DNA from: Bacteroidota bacterium
Lineage (GTDB): Bacteria > Bacteroidota > Bacteroidia > Flavobacteriales > Weeksellaceae
Reading direction: 5' to 3'
Length of the DNA stretch: 25,129 nt
Assembly (NCBI GenBank): GCA_023419095.1
Contig: JAEZYN010000039.1
Coordinates: 1 to 25,129, forward strand
Shown here: piece by piece, positions 7,354 to 14,886 of the stretch
Layout of the letters: each line of letters starts with the position of its first letter
Position numbering within the stretch: position 1 is the first letter of the stretch
Notes under the pieces: model-generated
Seen by the model: the letters and a program-made list of their open reading frames with translations, nothing else
What the model was told of the DNA's origin: nothing
Database searches by the model: none
Position numbers and translations under genes: made by a program

Positions 7354-7815
7354 ATGAAAAAAATAGTTTTCACGGTTATGCTTTCGGCTTTTGGTGTATT
7401 TGGAAATGCCCAATATGCGGCCATCAATGCGGTACTGGACCATCTGGAAGCGCGGCGTGGCGTTGATAAGAATTTAAAAAACGTAAATCTTGATCAGGCG
7501 AAATTTGTCTTAATTAAAGAATTCGATGATCATACCGAAAGAAGTTTTATCCTCATCAAAGACAATATTTTGACTTACGTGGAAATGTTCGATGACAAGC
7601 AAACAGGCCAGAGTTCTTCAAATGTATTCTCAGGTGACGTAATCCGCTCTCAGCACAACATCATCTCGCTTCGCGCAGATAAACTTGAAGGACAGAAAAT
7701 CGCTTTACCGGTGACAAAAACGCTCCTGCTCACGAAGCAAAAAAAGACACTTTATCTTATCGATGTCAATACGAAAGAGCGGTGGATCGAAGAAAGCGCA
7801 TTAACCAAAAAATAA
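7354..7815 (+). CDS. Small secreted protein of unknown function
   Basis: A 153-residue protein with a clear N-terminal signal peptide (MKKIVFTVMLSAFGVFGNAQ, cleavage likely near residue 19-20). The mature part is mixed charged and beta-prone, with no motif I recognise; it contains a DDHTERSFILIK segment and a C-terminal NTKERWIEES segment. The frame is open further upstream within hppD, but the ATG at 7354 is the one that gives a signal peptide. It lies between hppD and fahA, 34 nt after the former, so it is probably transcribed with them, yet an exported protein has no known place in this cytoplasmic pathway. Function is not assigned. Confidence 0.8.
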   Translation: MKKIVFTVMLSAFGVFGNAQYAAINAVLDHLEARRGVDKNLKNVNLDQAKFVLIKEFDDHTERSFILIKDNILTYVEMFDDKQTGQSSSNVFSGDVIRSQHNIISLRADKLEGQKIALPVTKTLLLTKQKKTLYLIDVNTKERWIEESALTKK

Positions 7816-7833
7816 ATCAATACAACTAATTAT

Positions 7834-7880
7834 AAAGGTTCAAAGTCTAAAATTAAATTTAAACTTTGAACCTTTTCTTT
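7834..7880 (+). terminator. Strong hairpin between the secreted protein gene and fahA
   Basis: A perfect 13-bp stem AAAGGTTCAAAGT/ACTTTGAACCTTT (7834-7846 with 7863-7875), 16-nt loop and TTTTCTTT tail. It looks like a terminator, but fahA starts 14 nt past the tail with no room for a separate promoter after it, so it may act as an attenuator or processing site inside an operon. Confidence 0.85.
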
Positions 7881-7893
7881 AAAATAAAATACA

Positions 7894-9141
7894 ATGAAAT
7901 CTTTTGTCAACTACGATCAGAATTCAGATTTTTCAATTCAAAACATACCGTTTGGCGTCGCGGTATTCGATCAGGAATATATCGCCTGCTGCACGCGTAT
8001 CGGTGATATTGTAATTGACCTCGCAACGCTTTACGACTACGGATACTTTGATGAGATCGACGGAATTAACGAAAATGTTTTTGAAGCCTACACTTTAAAT
8101 GAATTTATAGAACTCGGTAAACCTGTCACCAATTCCGTGCGGCTTAAAATTCAGGAACTTCTAAGCGAAGATTCCAAACTTGCCAACGACGAGAAAACCA
8201 AAGAAGATTGCTTTTTCGATCTCGACAAGGTGAAAATGATGATGCCCGTGCATGTGCCTAACTATACCGATTTCTACAGCAGCATAGAACATGCGACCAA
8301 CGTGGGTAAAATGTTTCGTGATCCCGCTAATGCGCTTCTTCCAAACTGGAAGCATCTGCCGGTAGGATACCATGGCCGCGCTTCGTCTATCGTGGTTTCA
8401 GGTACCGACATTATCCGCCCAAAAGGTCAGACTAAGCCTGCTGACGCCGATTCGCCTGTTTTCGGTCCTTGTAAACAGCTAGATTTTGAACTTGAAATGG
8501 CTTTTATTGTTAACAAACACACCGAAATGGGCGAAAGCATTTCGACCTCGGAAGCTGAGGACGCTATCTTCGGAATGGTGCTGTTTAACGACTGGTCGGC
8601 GCGTGATATCCAAAGCTGGGAATATGTACCGCTCGGGCCATTCTTAGGTAAAAATTTCGGGAGTTCTATTTCACCGTGGGTGGTCACTTTAGAGGCTTTA
8701 CAACCATTCAGAACGACATCGCCAGTGCAGGAACCGGCAGTATTAGAATATTTACAATTTGAAGGAGACAAAAATTACGACATCCATCTTCAGGTTTATC
8801 TGCAACCCGAAAACGGCACCGAATGCCTTATCAGCGAAAGCAATTACAAATTCATGTACTGGAATATGGCGCAGCAGCTCGCGCATCATACTGTGAACGG
8901 CTGTAATATTGAAGTTGGCGATATGTATGCTTCGGGAACTATTTCAGGTGAAAATCCAAATTCTTACGGATCGATGCTGGAACTTACTTGGCGCGGGCAA
9001 AATCCTTTGAAACTTAATGACGGCCAGGAAAGAAAATTCATTCAGGATCATGACACCGTGATTATGCGCGGCTATGCTGAGAAAGACGAAATCAGAGTTG
9101 GTTTCGGTGAGGTTAGTGGAAAGATTTTACCTGCAAATTAA
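7894..9141 (+). CDS. fahA: Fumarylacetoacetase
   Basis: This enzyme cleaves 4-fumarylacetoacetate into fumarate and acetoacetate, the last step of tyrosine degradation. The 415-residue protein has the small N-terminal domain (about 15-115) and the large catalytic beta domain. The metal ligands fall at Asp126 (PNYTDFYSS), Glu199 and Glu201 (FELEMAF) and Asp233 (NDWSARD), with the catalytic His133 in SSIEHATNVG. These are the same residue numbers as in mouse FAH, so start and frame are well supported. The family segments HLPVGYHGRASS and GTISGENPNSYGS are present. The flavin reductase gene follows after 6 nt, so the two share a transcript. Confidence 0.96.
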   Translation: MKSFVNYDQNSDFSIQNIPFGVAVFDQEYIACCTRIGDIVIDLATLYDYGYFDEIDGINENVFEAYTLNEFIELGKPVTNSVRLKIQELLSEDSKLANDEKTKEDCFFDLDKVKMMMPVHVPNYTDFYSSIEHATNVGKMFRDPANALLPNWKHLPVGYHGRASSIVVSGTDIIRPKGQTKPADADSPVFGPCKQLDFELEMAFIVNKHTEMGESISTSEAEDAIFGMVLFNDWSARDIQSWEYVPLGPFLGKNFGSSISPWVVTLEALQPFRTTSPVQEPAVLEYLQFEGDKNYDIHLQVYLQPENGTECLISESNYKFMYWNMAQQLAHHTVNGCNIEVGDMYASGTISGENPNSYGSMLELTWRGQNPLKLNDGQERKFIQDHDTVIMRGYAEKDEIRVGFGEVSGKILPAN

Positions 9142-9147
9142 CATTAG

Positions 9148-9969
9148 ATGAAAACAGTTACCCCTTCCGAATTCGGCAATTTAGAACTGCAAACCCTTTT
9201 GCAGACGGCCATCGCGCCGCGTCCGATCGCATTGGCATCCACAATTGACGAGAATGGGAATTCTAATTTAAGCCCGTTCAGCTTTTTTAATTTATTCAGC
9301 ACGAATCCGCCTGTCGTTATCTTTTCGCCATCGCGAAGAGTGCGGGACAATACGACAAAACATACACTAGAAAACGTACATCAAACCGGCGAAGTGGTGA
9401 TTGGAATCGTGAATTATCCGATTGTACAGCAAGTCTCGCTTTCATCTACGGAATACGGACATGGAGTGAACGAGTTTATAAAGTCCGGGCTCACAATGGA
9501 GGACGCAGAACTTGTGAAACCAAAACTCATCAAAGAATGTCCGGTCAACTTTGAATGTAAAGTTATGGAGGTTAAAGCACTTGGCAAGGAGGGTGGCGCC
9601 GGAAATCTTGTGATCTGCGAGATCATTAAAATCCACATCCGCGAAGAATACCTGAATGACGACGGAAAACTCGATCAGAAAAAACTGGATCTTGTAGCAC
9701 GCCTGGGTGGCAGCTGGTATTCCAGGAATAACGATGGTAATCTGTTCGAAGTTCCGAAACCGTTGGTTACGCGGGGAATTGGATTTGATCAGCTTCCGGA
9801 CGCAATTAAATATTCCAAAATATTTACCGGAAACGATTTAGGAATGTTAGCGAATGTAGAAACGTTGCCGGACGGAATCTTCACAGAAGATGAAAGTAGT
9901 CATGTCATTGCGCAGGAACTGTTGCTTCAAAACAATGTGAATGAAGCCTGGAAGTCTTTAATTAAATAA
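9148..9969 (+). CDS. Flavin reductase-like (FMN-binding split-barrel) protein
   Basis: A 273-residue protein of the flavin reductase domain family. The N-terminal half (about 10-165) shows the hallmark IAPRPIALASTIDENGNSNLSPFSFFN stretch in pieces (APRPIALAST at 28-37, SPFSFFNLFS at 42-51) and VIFSPSRR, which form the FMN-binding barrel. The C-terminal 100 residues are an added region typical of longer bacterial members. It starts 6 nt after fahA. Such proteins bind FMN and may reduce it for a partner oxygenase or act as oxidoreductases themselves. No flavin-dependent oxygenase is seen in the window, so the role in the homogentisate region is unknown; proximity suggests a link. It ends at a bidirectional terminator. 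Confidence 0.88.
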   Translation: MKTVTPSEFGNLELQTLLQTAIAPRPIALASTIDENGNSNLSPFSFFNLFSTNPPVVIFSPSRRVRDNTTKHTLENVHQTGEVVIGIVNYPIVQQVSLSSTEYGHGVNEFIKSGLTMEDAELVKPKLIKECPVNFECKVMEVKALGKEGGAGNLVICEIIKIHIREEYLNDDGKLDQKKLDLVARLGGSWYSRNNDGNLFEVPKPLVTRGIGFDQLPDAIKYSKIFTGNDLGMLANVETLPDGIFTEDESSHVIAQELLLQNNVNEAWKSLIK

Positions 9970-9970
9970 A

Positions 9971-9998
9971 AAAAGGAGCGAAAATTTTCGCTCCTTTT
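9971..9998. terminator. Bidirectional terminator between flavin reductase gene and terC
   Basis: A 28-bp perfect palindrome (14-bp arms AAAAGGAGCGAAAA and its complement, no spacer). It has T-rich ends on both strands and lies between two convergent genes, 1 nt past one stop and 4 nt past the other. Confidence 0.9.
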
Positions 9999-10002
9999 GT
10001 AA

Positions 10003-10830
10003 TTATTCGTCTTTATGTGTAATACTTAAATCCTTGTTGAGGTCTGGGTTAATCTTAAGATATCGTTTCTTCTCATTATTTCTGAGACGGATATTCAGCA
10101 TTTCGACAACCAAACTGAATGCAAGACACGAATAGATAATATTCTTGCTTACATGCTGGTGGATACCTTCTGCGACGAGCATCACCCCGATCACGACGAG
10201 GAATGACAATGCGAGCATCTGTAAGCTTGGATACTTGTTGATGATCCTTGATATCGGGCCGGCAAAGGCCATCATAATACCTATTGAAATTACCACCGCA
10301 ATAATCATCAGCAATACATTATCTACGAGACCAACCGCTGTAAGAATCGAGTCGAGTGAGAATACCATGTCGATAAGGATGATCTGGATAATAACCATCG
10401 TCATCAGCGACGAGGCTGAAGATTTGGATTTGTGCGTTTCTTCGTGAGGCTGCATTTTTGAATTGATCTCGAAAGTACTTTTCCCGATAAGGAAAATACC
10501 ACCCAAAAGCAGGATTATATCTTTCCAACTCAGCGCCAACGGAAGATCTGTGCCCGGCTCGTTGAACCAACTGAGCGTGAGGACGGGATCTTTAAGTGAA
10601 ATAATCCAGTTGATCATGAGAAGCAGAATTACTCGGAAAATCATCGCAAAAGCCAATCCAAGGTTTCGTGCAAACCGTTGCTTCTCTTTCGCAAGTTTAT
10701 CCGAAATAATGGAGATGAAGATAATATTATCTACTCCCAGCACAATCTCCAGGAATGTGAGTGTAAGCAAGCTAATCCAGATCTGCGGTTCGGCAAAATT
10801 CGGGAGTTCTAAGGCGGCAAATAGATCCAT
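10003..10830 (-). CDS. TerC family integral membrane protein
   Basis: A 275-residue polytopic membrane protein with about seven hydrophobic segments. The two TerC signature acidic motifs are present: LEIVLGVDNIIF (Asp34) in the first half and IDMVFSLDSILTA in the second. Between them is a hydrophilic loop rich in His, Lys and Ser (about 125-142), and the C-terminus ends in a charged tail. TerC-type proteins are linked to metal, chiefly manganese, export and protection of exoenzymes in other bacteria; the substrate here is not known. It is the shorter form without the cytosolic CBS domains. The hydrolase gene lies 58 bp upstream on the same strand, so read-through is possible. Confidence 0.93.
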   Translation of the reverse strand: MDLFAALELPNFAEPQIWISLLTLTFLEIVLGVDNIIFISIISDKLAKEKQRFARNLGLAFAMIFRVILLLMINWIISLKDPVLTLSWFNEPGTDLPLALSWKDIILLLGGIFLIGKSTFEINSKMQPHEETHKSKSSASSLMTMVIIQIILIDMVFSLDSILTAVGLVDNVLLMIIAVVISIGIMMAFAGPISRIINKYPSLQMLALSFLVVIGVMLVAEGIHQHVSKNIIYSCLAFSLVVEMLNIRLRNNEKKRYLKINPDLNKDLSITHKDE

Positions 10831-10888
10831 TACAGAATTATAATTTTATGTAATCGTAAAAATACTTTATTTTGGTTCAAAGGCTATA

Positions 10889-11764
10889 TTAAATTTTATT
10901 GCTATGCTGAAAGTGCGTGTTAAGAAATGAAATGGCTGTAGACGCGGCGCGGGCAAGATCTTTTGGGAGATCTTTGCTTAGCCACGGTTCGGACGCGCCG
11001 AAGGTGTGATTTGCGTTTTCCAGAATTTCGAGTTCCGAATTTTTGCACCATTCGTTGAGCAGAAAAGCTTCTTTATCTTTCACTGCATCGTCACTGGATC
11101 CCTGCACGATGAGTAAAGGTTTTTCTAAATGTTGTGCGGCATACTGAACAGAAAAACGCTGCTCGTTTGCACGATAATCTTCGTAAAACTGGTAGTAATG
11201 AGGCATCTGCTGCTTTGTGCGCGCATTTTCGGAATACATGACACCCGAATTCTTCCAGTCTTCCATACGGTCGCCGGACGGAAAACGATACCCAAAATGA
11301 CTCACGCCGGCTAATGAAATCGCCGCTTTTACGCGTGCATCTTCGAAAGCTTTTATCAACGTTATTCCGCCGCCGCGGCTGTGGCCCATCAGCGCAACTT
11401 GATTGGGATCTACCTCGTCAAGCTGACTGAAATGATTGATGACAGCGTCACAATCCAGCATTTCTTTCGAAAAATTATTATGCCCGAACGCTTCGAGGTC
11501 TGCGAACTCAGTAGGGTTTTCTACCGTAGTTCCGTTATGTGAAAAATTGAATTTCACAAAATAGAATCCTGCTTCAGCAAACTTTTCGGCCATAAGGTCC
11601 CAGGCACCCCAGTCTTTGTAGCCTTTGTAGCCGTGCGCGAAAATCACGAGCGGCAGCTTCGCAGAAGATTTAGGGTAAAAGGCATCGGCCAGAAAGTTTC
11701 TGGTAGATGAGTTCTCGATAAGGAGGTTTCTGCTGATAATCAGGTCTGTATTTGATGTTTGCAT
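10889..11764 (-). CDS. Alpha/beta hydrolase (dienelactone-hydrolase-like)
   Basis: A 291-residue cytoplasmic alpha/beta hydrolase with no signal peptide. The nucleophile elbow is GHSRGGG with Ser129. The oxyanion region is FAHGYKGYKDWGAW at 42-55. The catalytic acid is Asp225 or Asp226 in QGSSDDAVKD, and the catalytic base is His253 in ENANHTFG. The fold order and length fit the dienelactone hydrolase / prolyl-oligopeptidase-like esterases. The substrate cannot be told from sequence. It lies upstream of terC on the same strand and is divergent from the beta-barrel gene at 11798 across only 33 bp, so the two starts must share a very compact promoter region. Confidence 0.9.
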   Translation of the reverse strand: MQTSNTDLIISRNLLIENSSTRNFLADAFYPKSSAKLPLVIFAHGYKGYKDWGAWDLMAEKFAEAGFYFVKFNFSHNGTTVENPTEFADLEAFGHNNFSKEMLDCDAVINHFSQLDEVDPNQVALMGHSRGGGITLIKAFEDARVKAAISLAGVSHFGYRFPSGDRMEDWKNSGVMYSENARTKQQMPHYYQFYEDYRANEQRFSVQYAAQHLEKPLLIVQGSSDDAVKDKEAFLLNEWCKNSELEILENANHTFGASEPWLSKDLPKDLARAASTAISFLNTHFQHSNKI

Positions 11765-11797
11765 TTAAAATTCAATTACATTTACAAAAATTAATCG

Positions 11798-12286
11798 ATG
11801 AGAATTGTTTTGATTCTGTTTTTGGTTTGTTCCTCTGCAATTATCGCGCAAAAGAACGAAGTTAAGACCAATCTTCTGAAATTTCCGGAACTGAGTTATG
11901 AACGCAAACTAGCGCATCATTTCTCCACCGGTGTGCATGCCGCGACAGGCATTTCTAAACGGTCGGACGACACACAAAACCGCATTTTCCTGAAAGCTTT
12001 CGGACGGTATTATGTGCAGGAAAATCAGGATTTCAACAAGTTCTTCCTGCAATTATCTTTCCTGTACAACCGGGACGAATTTTTTCCGTCTTCAGACCCC
12101 AATGTCAGGCATCGTGTTGGTATGTACGATGAGGCGGGAGTTCTGGCGGGACTTGGATATAAATTCATTATTAAAAAAAGATTTAGCATAGACGTTTATG
12201 GCGACGTGGGTGCGGAATTTCTTCATCCTGAGGCTATCCTGCCGGTTATTATTGATGCGGGTCTGAGTGTTGGATATCGTTTCTGA
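11798..12286 (+). CDS. Secreted/outer-membrane beta-barrel-like protein
   Basis: A 162-residue protein with a signal peptide (about 1-17, ending SSAIIAQ). The mature part has alternating polar and hydrophobic strands (VKTNLLKFPELSYERKL, FLKAFGRYYVQ, FLQLSFLYN, GVLAGLGYKF, GLSVGYRF) and ends in a C-terminal phenylalanine, as outer-membrane beta-barrels do. The opening KTNLLK...SYERKL recalls DUF3575-type proteins, but this is a weak family call. At eight or so strands it would be a small barrel. Function is unknown. A structured GC-rich element follows 75 nt after the stop. Confidence 0.8.
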   Translation: MRIVLILFLVCSSAIIAQKNEVKTNLLKFPELSYERKLAHHFSTGVHAATGISKRSDDTQNRIFLKAFGRYYVQENQDFNKFFLQLSFLYNRDEFFPSSDPNVRHRVGMYDEAGVLAGLGYKFIIKKRFSIDVYGDVGAEFLHPEAILPVIIDAGLSVGYRF

Positions 12287-12361
12287 TGTTTCTATAGTTG
12301 AAATTCTACAATGACTTTGACTGGTACTGCTTTTTGTTTTTGAAAAAGCCCTTAATATTTT

Positions 12362-12473
12362 GCGTGGCCCGCGTGAGCGATTGCAGCGGCATCCTCCAGT
12401 GCGCGGCAGCGCGCGGGAGATATAGCGGAAAGCGCGACCCACGCGGCTGCGAAAGCAGCCGTGTGGGGCACGC
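12362..12473 (+). ncRNA. Structured GC-rich element, candidate RNA or repeat unit
   Basis: This 112-nt block is far richer in GC than its surroundings and folds well. An outer helix pairs GCGTG (12362-12366) and CCC (12368-12370) with GGG (12466-12468) and CACGC (12469-12473). One inner hairpin pairs CTCC and GCGCG (12394-12405) with CGCGC and GGAG (12410-12419). A second pairs 12440-12450 with 12455-12465, 11 bp with one G-T, closed by a GAAA loop. GCG (12371-12373) can also pair with CGC (12433-12435). The GNRA-type loop favours a + strand RNA. It lies in the 3' flank of the beta-barrel gene. A similar frame around AGCGGCATCC and GATATAGCGG is familiar to me from other flavobacterial genomes, unchecked. 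Confidence 0.5.
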
Positions 12474-12481
12474 CCAAAAAA

Positions 12482-12517
12482 AATCACCCATTAAAAAAAA
12501 TGAGTGATTCTGTTTTT
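12482..12517 (-). terminator. Terminator of the M13 peptidase gene
   Basis: An 11-bp stem (12482-12492 with 12499-12509) with one non-Watson-Crick position that is G-T on the - strand and A-C on the + strand, so it folds better for the - transcript. An A-run at 12476-12483 gives the T-tail. A weaker T-run at 12513-12517 might let it work from the other side as well. Confidence 0.85.
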
Positions 12518-14606
12518 ACCAGATTTTGATTCTTTCTTCCGGTGCTTTATAGAGTTTGTCTCCAGGTTTCACATCGAACGCCTTGTAGAAGGAGTCCTGA
12601 TTAACCAACGGCCCGAATGCGCGGAAGTAGCCCGGCGAATGCGGATCGGTTTTCACCTGATTGATCATATACTGCTCGGTAGATTTTGTTCTCCAAACGG
12701 TGGCCCAACTCATAAAGAAACGCTGATCCTGCGTGAAACCGCTTATAAGTCCCGGATCGCCTTTGTCTTTAAGATACATCTGCAGCGCAGTATAGGCTAC
12801 GGCTACACCTCCAAGGTCACCGATGTTTTCGCCGCTTGTAAATTTTCCGTTGATGAAGCTTCCTTTTACTGGCTCATACTGGCTGTACTGATCTGCAAGC
12901 TGGCCTACTTTTTCGTCAAAGTTTTTACGGTCAGCGTCAGTCCACCAGTTATTGAGGTTTCCGTCGCCATCAAAACGCGAACCTGAATCATCAAAACCGT
13001 GAGAGATCTCGTGACCGATTACCGCACCGATTCCGCCAAAATTCACCGCAGGATCTGCTTTGAAATTGAAAAACGGCGGCTGAAGGATTGCAGCAGGAAA
13101 CACGATTTCGTTGTTCGAGCCGCTGTAATAAGCGTTTACGGTTTGTGGTGACATGCCCCATTCGGTCTTGTCTACCGGCTTGCCTACTTTATCTAGATTT
13201 TTAGCATATTGCCATTCGGTTACTTTCTGTAGGTTGGTGTAGTACGATCCACCCTCTGCAGGTGAGGCTAACTGCAGTTTCGAATAATCTTTCCACGTGT
13301 CTGGATACGCGATTTTCACGCTGAATTTCGACAGTTTTTCCTGTGCTTTCACTTTGGTTTCAGGCGACATCCAGTCAAGGTTTGCGATGTGGTATTCAAA
13401 GCCTTTTTTTAAGTAACTGATGTACGTCTCCATCTGCTCTTTAGCACCGGCAGGGAAGTATTTCTCAACATATAGTTTACCGAAAGCTTCTCCTAAAGTA
13501 CCGTTCACCACACCAAGACCGCGCTTCTCCATCGAGCGCTGCTCTTTCTGGCCCTGAAGATATTTTGAATAAAAATTGAAGTTGATCTCATCAAGTTTCT
13601 GATCAAGATTGGTTGCATTGCTGGAAACCATACGTGCTTTAAGATACTCCTTGATCAATGGAAGCGTGCGTTCATTCATCCAGCTATCCATTGTCTGAAG
13701 ATATTTAATCTCGCTTACGATTACTTTATCGGTATTTACGCCTACAGAAGTAAGATAATTCGGCAGGTTGATACTTTTAACTAATGCCGGAAGTTCCGAA
13801 ACATTTTTCGGGTTGTATCTTAGATTGGCATCGCGGTTCTGCTCGTTGGTAAGAAGATTCTGAGCCAACTGCTTTTCGAAAGCCACAACACGCTGAGCGG
13901 TTTGGTCGGCATTTTTATAACCCAATACAGTGTACAGCTGTGCAAGATAATTCTTGTACTCACCGAGTGTAGCGGCATTAGATTCGCTCTCTTTCTGGTA
14001 ATAGTCACGTCCTAAACCTAAGCTCGGTCCACCGAAATAAACCGCGTTCATCTTAGAGTTTTTCAAATCCGGACCTACTCTCCATGCATATAATGGATTG
14101 TCGCCGGTTTTTGTGGCTCCGATTAAATATTTTTGAAGATCTGCAATACTTTTGATCTGATCGATCTTTGCAAGGTCGCTTTTGATAGGGTTGAGACCAT
14201 CGGCATTACGCTTGTCCCAGTTCATGAATGTTCCGTACAGTGCCTGGATTTTCTGACCCTCGGATCCGGGTGCAAACTGATCGGACAGTATCTTGTTTAG
14301 GATTTCAAGTGACGCTACGTCTACATCTTCACGAAGTGCATTAAAACTTCCCCATGAGGCCTTATCTGAAGGAATTTCTGCGGTTTTCACCCAGTTGCCG
14401 TTCACATAGCTGAAAAAATCGTCCTGCGGACGCACAGTGGTATCCATGTAATCTAAGTTGAGGCCTTCTTCAGCAACCACGGTTTTAGTCTCTGTGGCCA
14501 CGGTTTGGTTCTCAGCGGTGGACTTGTCTGCTGTGCTGGCAGTGCCACAGGAATGCAGAAATACAATACCCGAAAAAGCGAGTGCGCTTATCGTAATTCT
14601 ATTCAT
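12516..14606 (-). CDS. M13 family metallopeptidase, lipoprotein (PepO/neprilysin type)
   Basis: A zinc endopeptidase of 696 residues, the normal family length. Residues 1-20 form a lipoprotein signal peptide with the lipobox cysteine at Cys20 (VFLHSC), so it is probably membrane-anchored outside the cytoplasm. After a Thr/Ala/Glu linker come the M13 N-terminal domain (about 55-440) and the catalytic domain. The zinc motif HEISH is at 532-536 and the third ligand Glu593 is in ENIGD (593-597). The substrate-binding NAYYSGSNNE is at 491-500, and the conserved ending YKAPEERIKIW is intact. It is expected to cleave short peptides. It is divergent from yceI across a 280-bp spacer holding an 18-bp inverted repeat, and has its own terminator. 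Confidence 0.97.
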   Translation of the reverse strand: MNRITISALAFSGIVFLHSCGTASTADKSTAENQTVATETKTVVAEEGLNLDYMDTTVRPQDDFFSYVNGNWVKTAEIPSDKASWGSFNALREDVDVASLEILNKILSDQFAPGSEGQKIQALYGTFMNWDKRNADGLNPIKSDLAKIDQIKSIADLQKYLIGATKTGDNPLYAWRVGPDLKNSKMNAVYFGGPSLGLGRDYYQKESESNAATLGEYKNYLAQLYTVLGYKNADQTAQRVVAFEKQLAQNLLTNEQNRDANLRYNPKNVSELPALVKSINLPNYLTSVGVNTDKVIVSEIKYLQTMDSWMNERTLPLIKEYLKARMVSSNATNLDQKLDEINFNFYSKYLQGQKEQRSMEKRGLGVVNGTLGEAFGKLYVEKYFPAGAKEQMETYISYLKKGFEYHIANLDWMSPETKVKAQEKLSKFSVKIAYPDTWKDYSKLQLASPAEGGSYYTNLQKVTEWQYAKNLDKVGKPVDKTEWGMSPQTVNAYYSGSNNEIVFPAAILQPPFFNFKADPAVNFGGIGAVIGHEISHGFDDSGSRFDGDGNLNNWWTDADRKNFDEKVGQLADQYSQYEPVKGSFINGKFTSGENIGDLGGVAVAYTALQMYLKDKGDPGLISGFTQDQRFFMSWATVWRTKSTEQYMINQVKTDPHSPGYFRAFGPLVNQDSFYKAFDVKPGDKLYKAPEERIKIW

Positions 14607-14722
14607 ATCAAAATTTTTATTTATTATTAAGTCGGTTATTTTTCAAAGTTGTTACACCAACGCTCTGCGTAAATTTAAGATATGTTGGCGGAAAAAAAAA
14701 AGGAGTGTTCTGAAGTGTGATC

Positions 14723-14770
14723 TTTTAATTTTAATTTAAATGACAGGTTAAGTTTAAATTAAAATTAAAA
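14723..14770. repeat. Perfect 18-bp inverted repeat, 12-nt loop
   Basis: The arms at 14723-14740 and 14753-14770 are exact complements made only of A and T, around the spacer TGACAGGTTAAG. It lies in the spacer between the divergent M13 peptidase and yceI genes. No T-tail follows on either strand, so it is not an ordinary terminator. Confidence 0.9.
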
Positions 14771-14803
14771 TCCACTTCGTCTAACATGAGAATCGGCATT
14801 TAT

Positions 14804-14825
14804 TATCGTAGATCAATTCACGATA
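14804..14825 (+). promoter_or_regulatory. Candidate operator of yceI, TATCGT-N10-ACGATA
   Basis: A dyad with perfect 6-bp arms (14804-14809 and 14820-14825) sits 13 bp before the -7 box, covering the -33 region. This is where a repressor would block the polymerase. Confidence 0.45.
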
Positions 14826-14838
14826 GATAGGAGTGCTG

Positions 14839-14846
14839 TAATTTTG
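14839..14846 (+). promoter_or_regulatory. Promoter of yceI, -7 box
   Basis: TAATTTTG matches TAnnTTTG exactly, 40 bp before the ATG. The predicted leader is about 33 nt. Confidence 0.65.
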
Positions 14847-14886
14847 CACCATAAAGTTTAATATAAAACCCAAAAAACAAAATATT

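Noticed and set aside
12504..12986. 160-codon + strand frame
   Set aside because: It is antisense to the conserved catalytic domain of the M13 peptidase and shows no family features.
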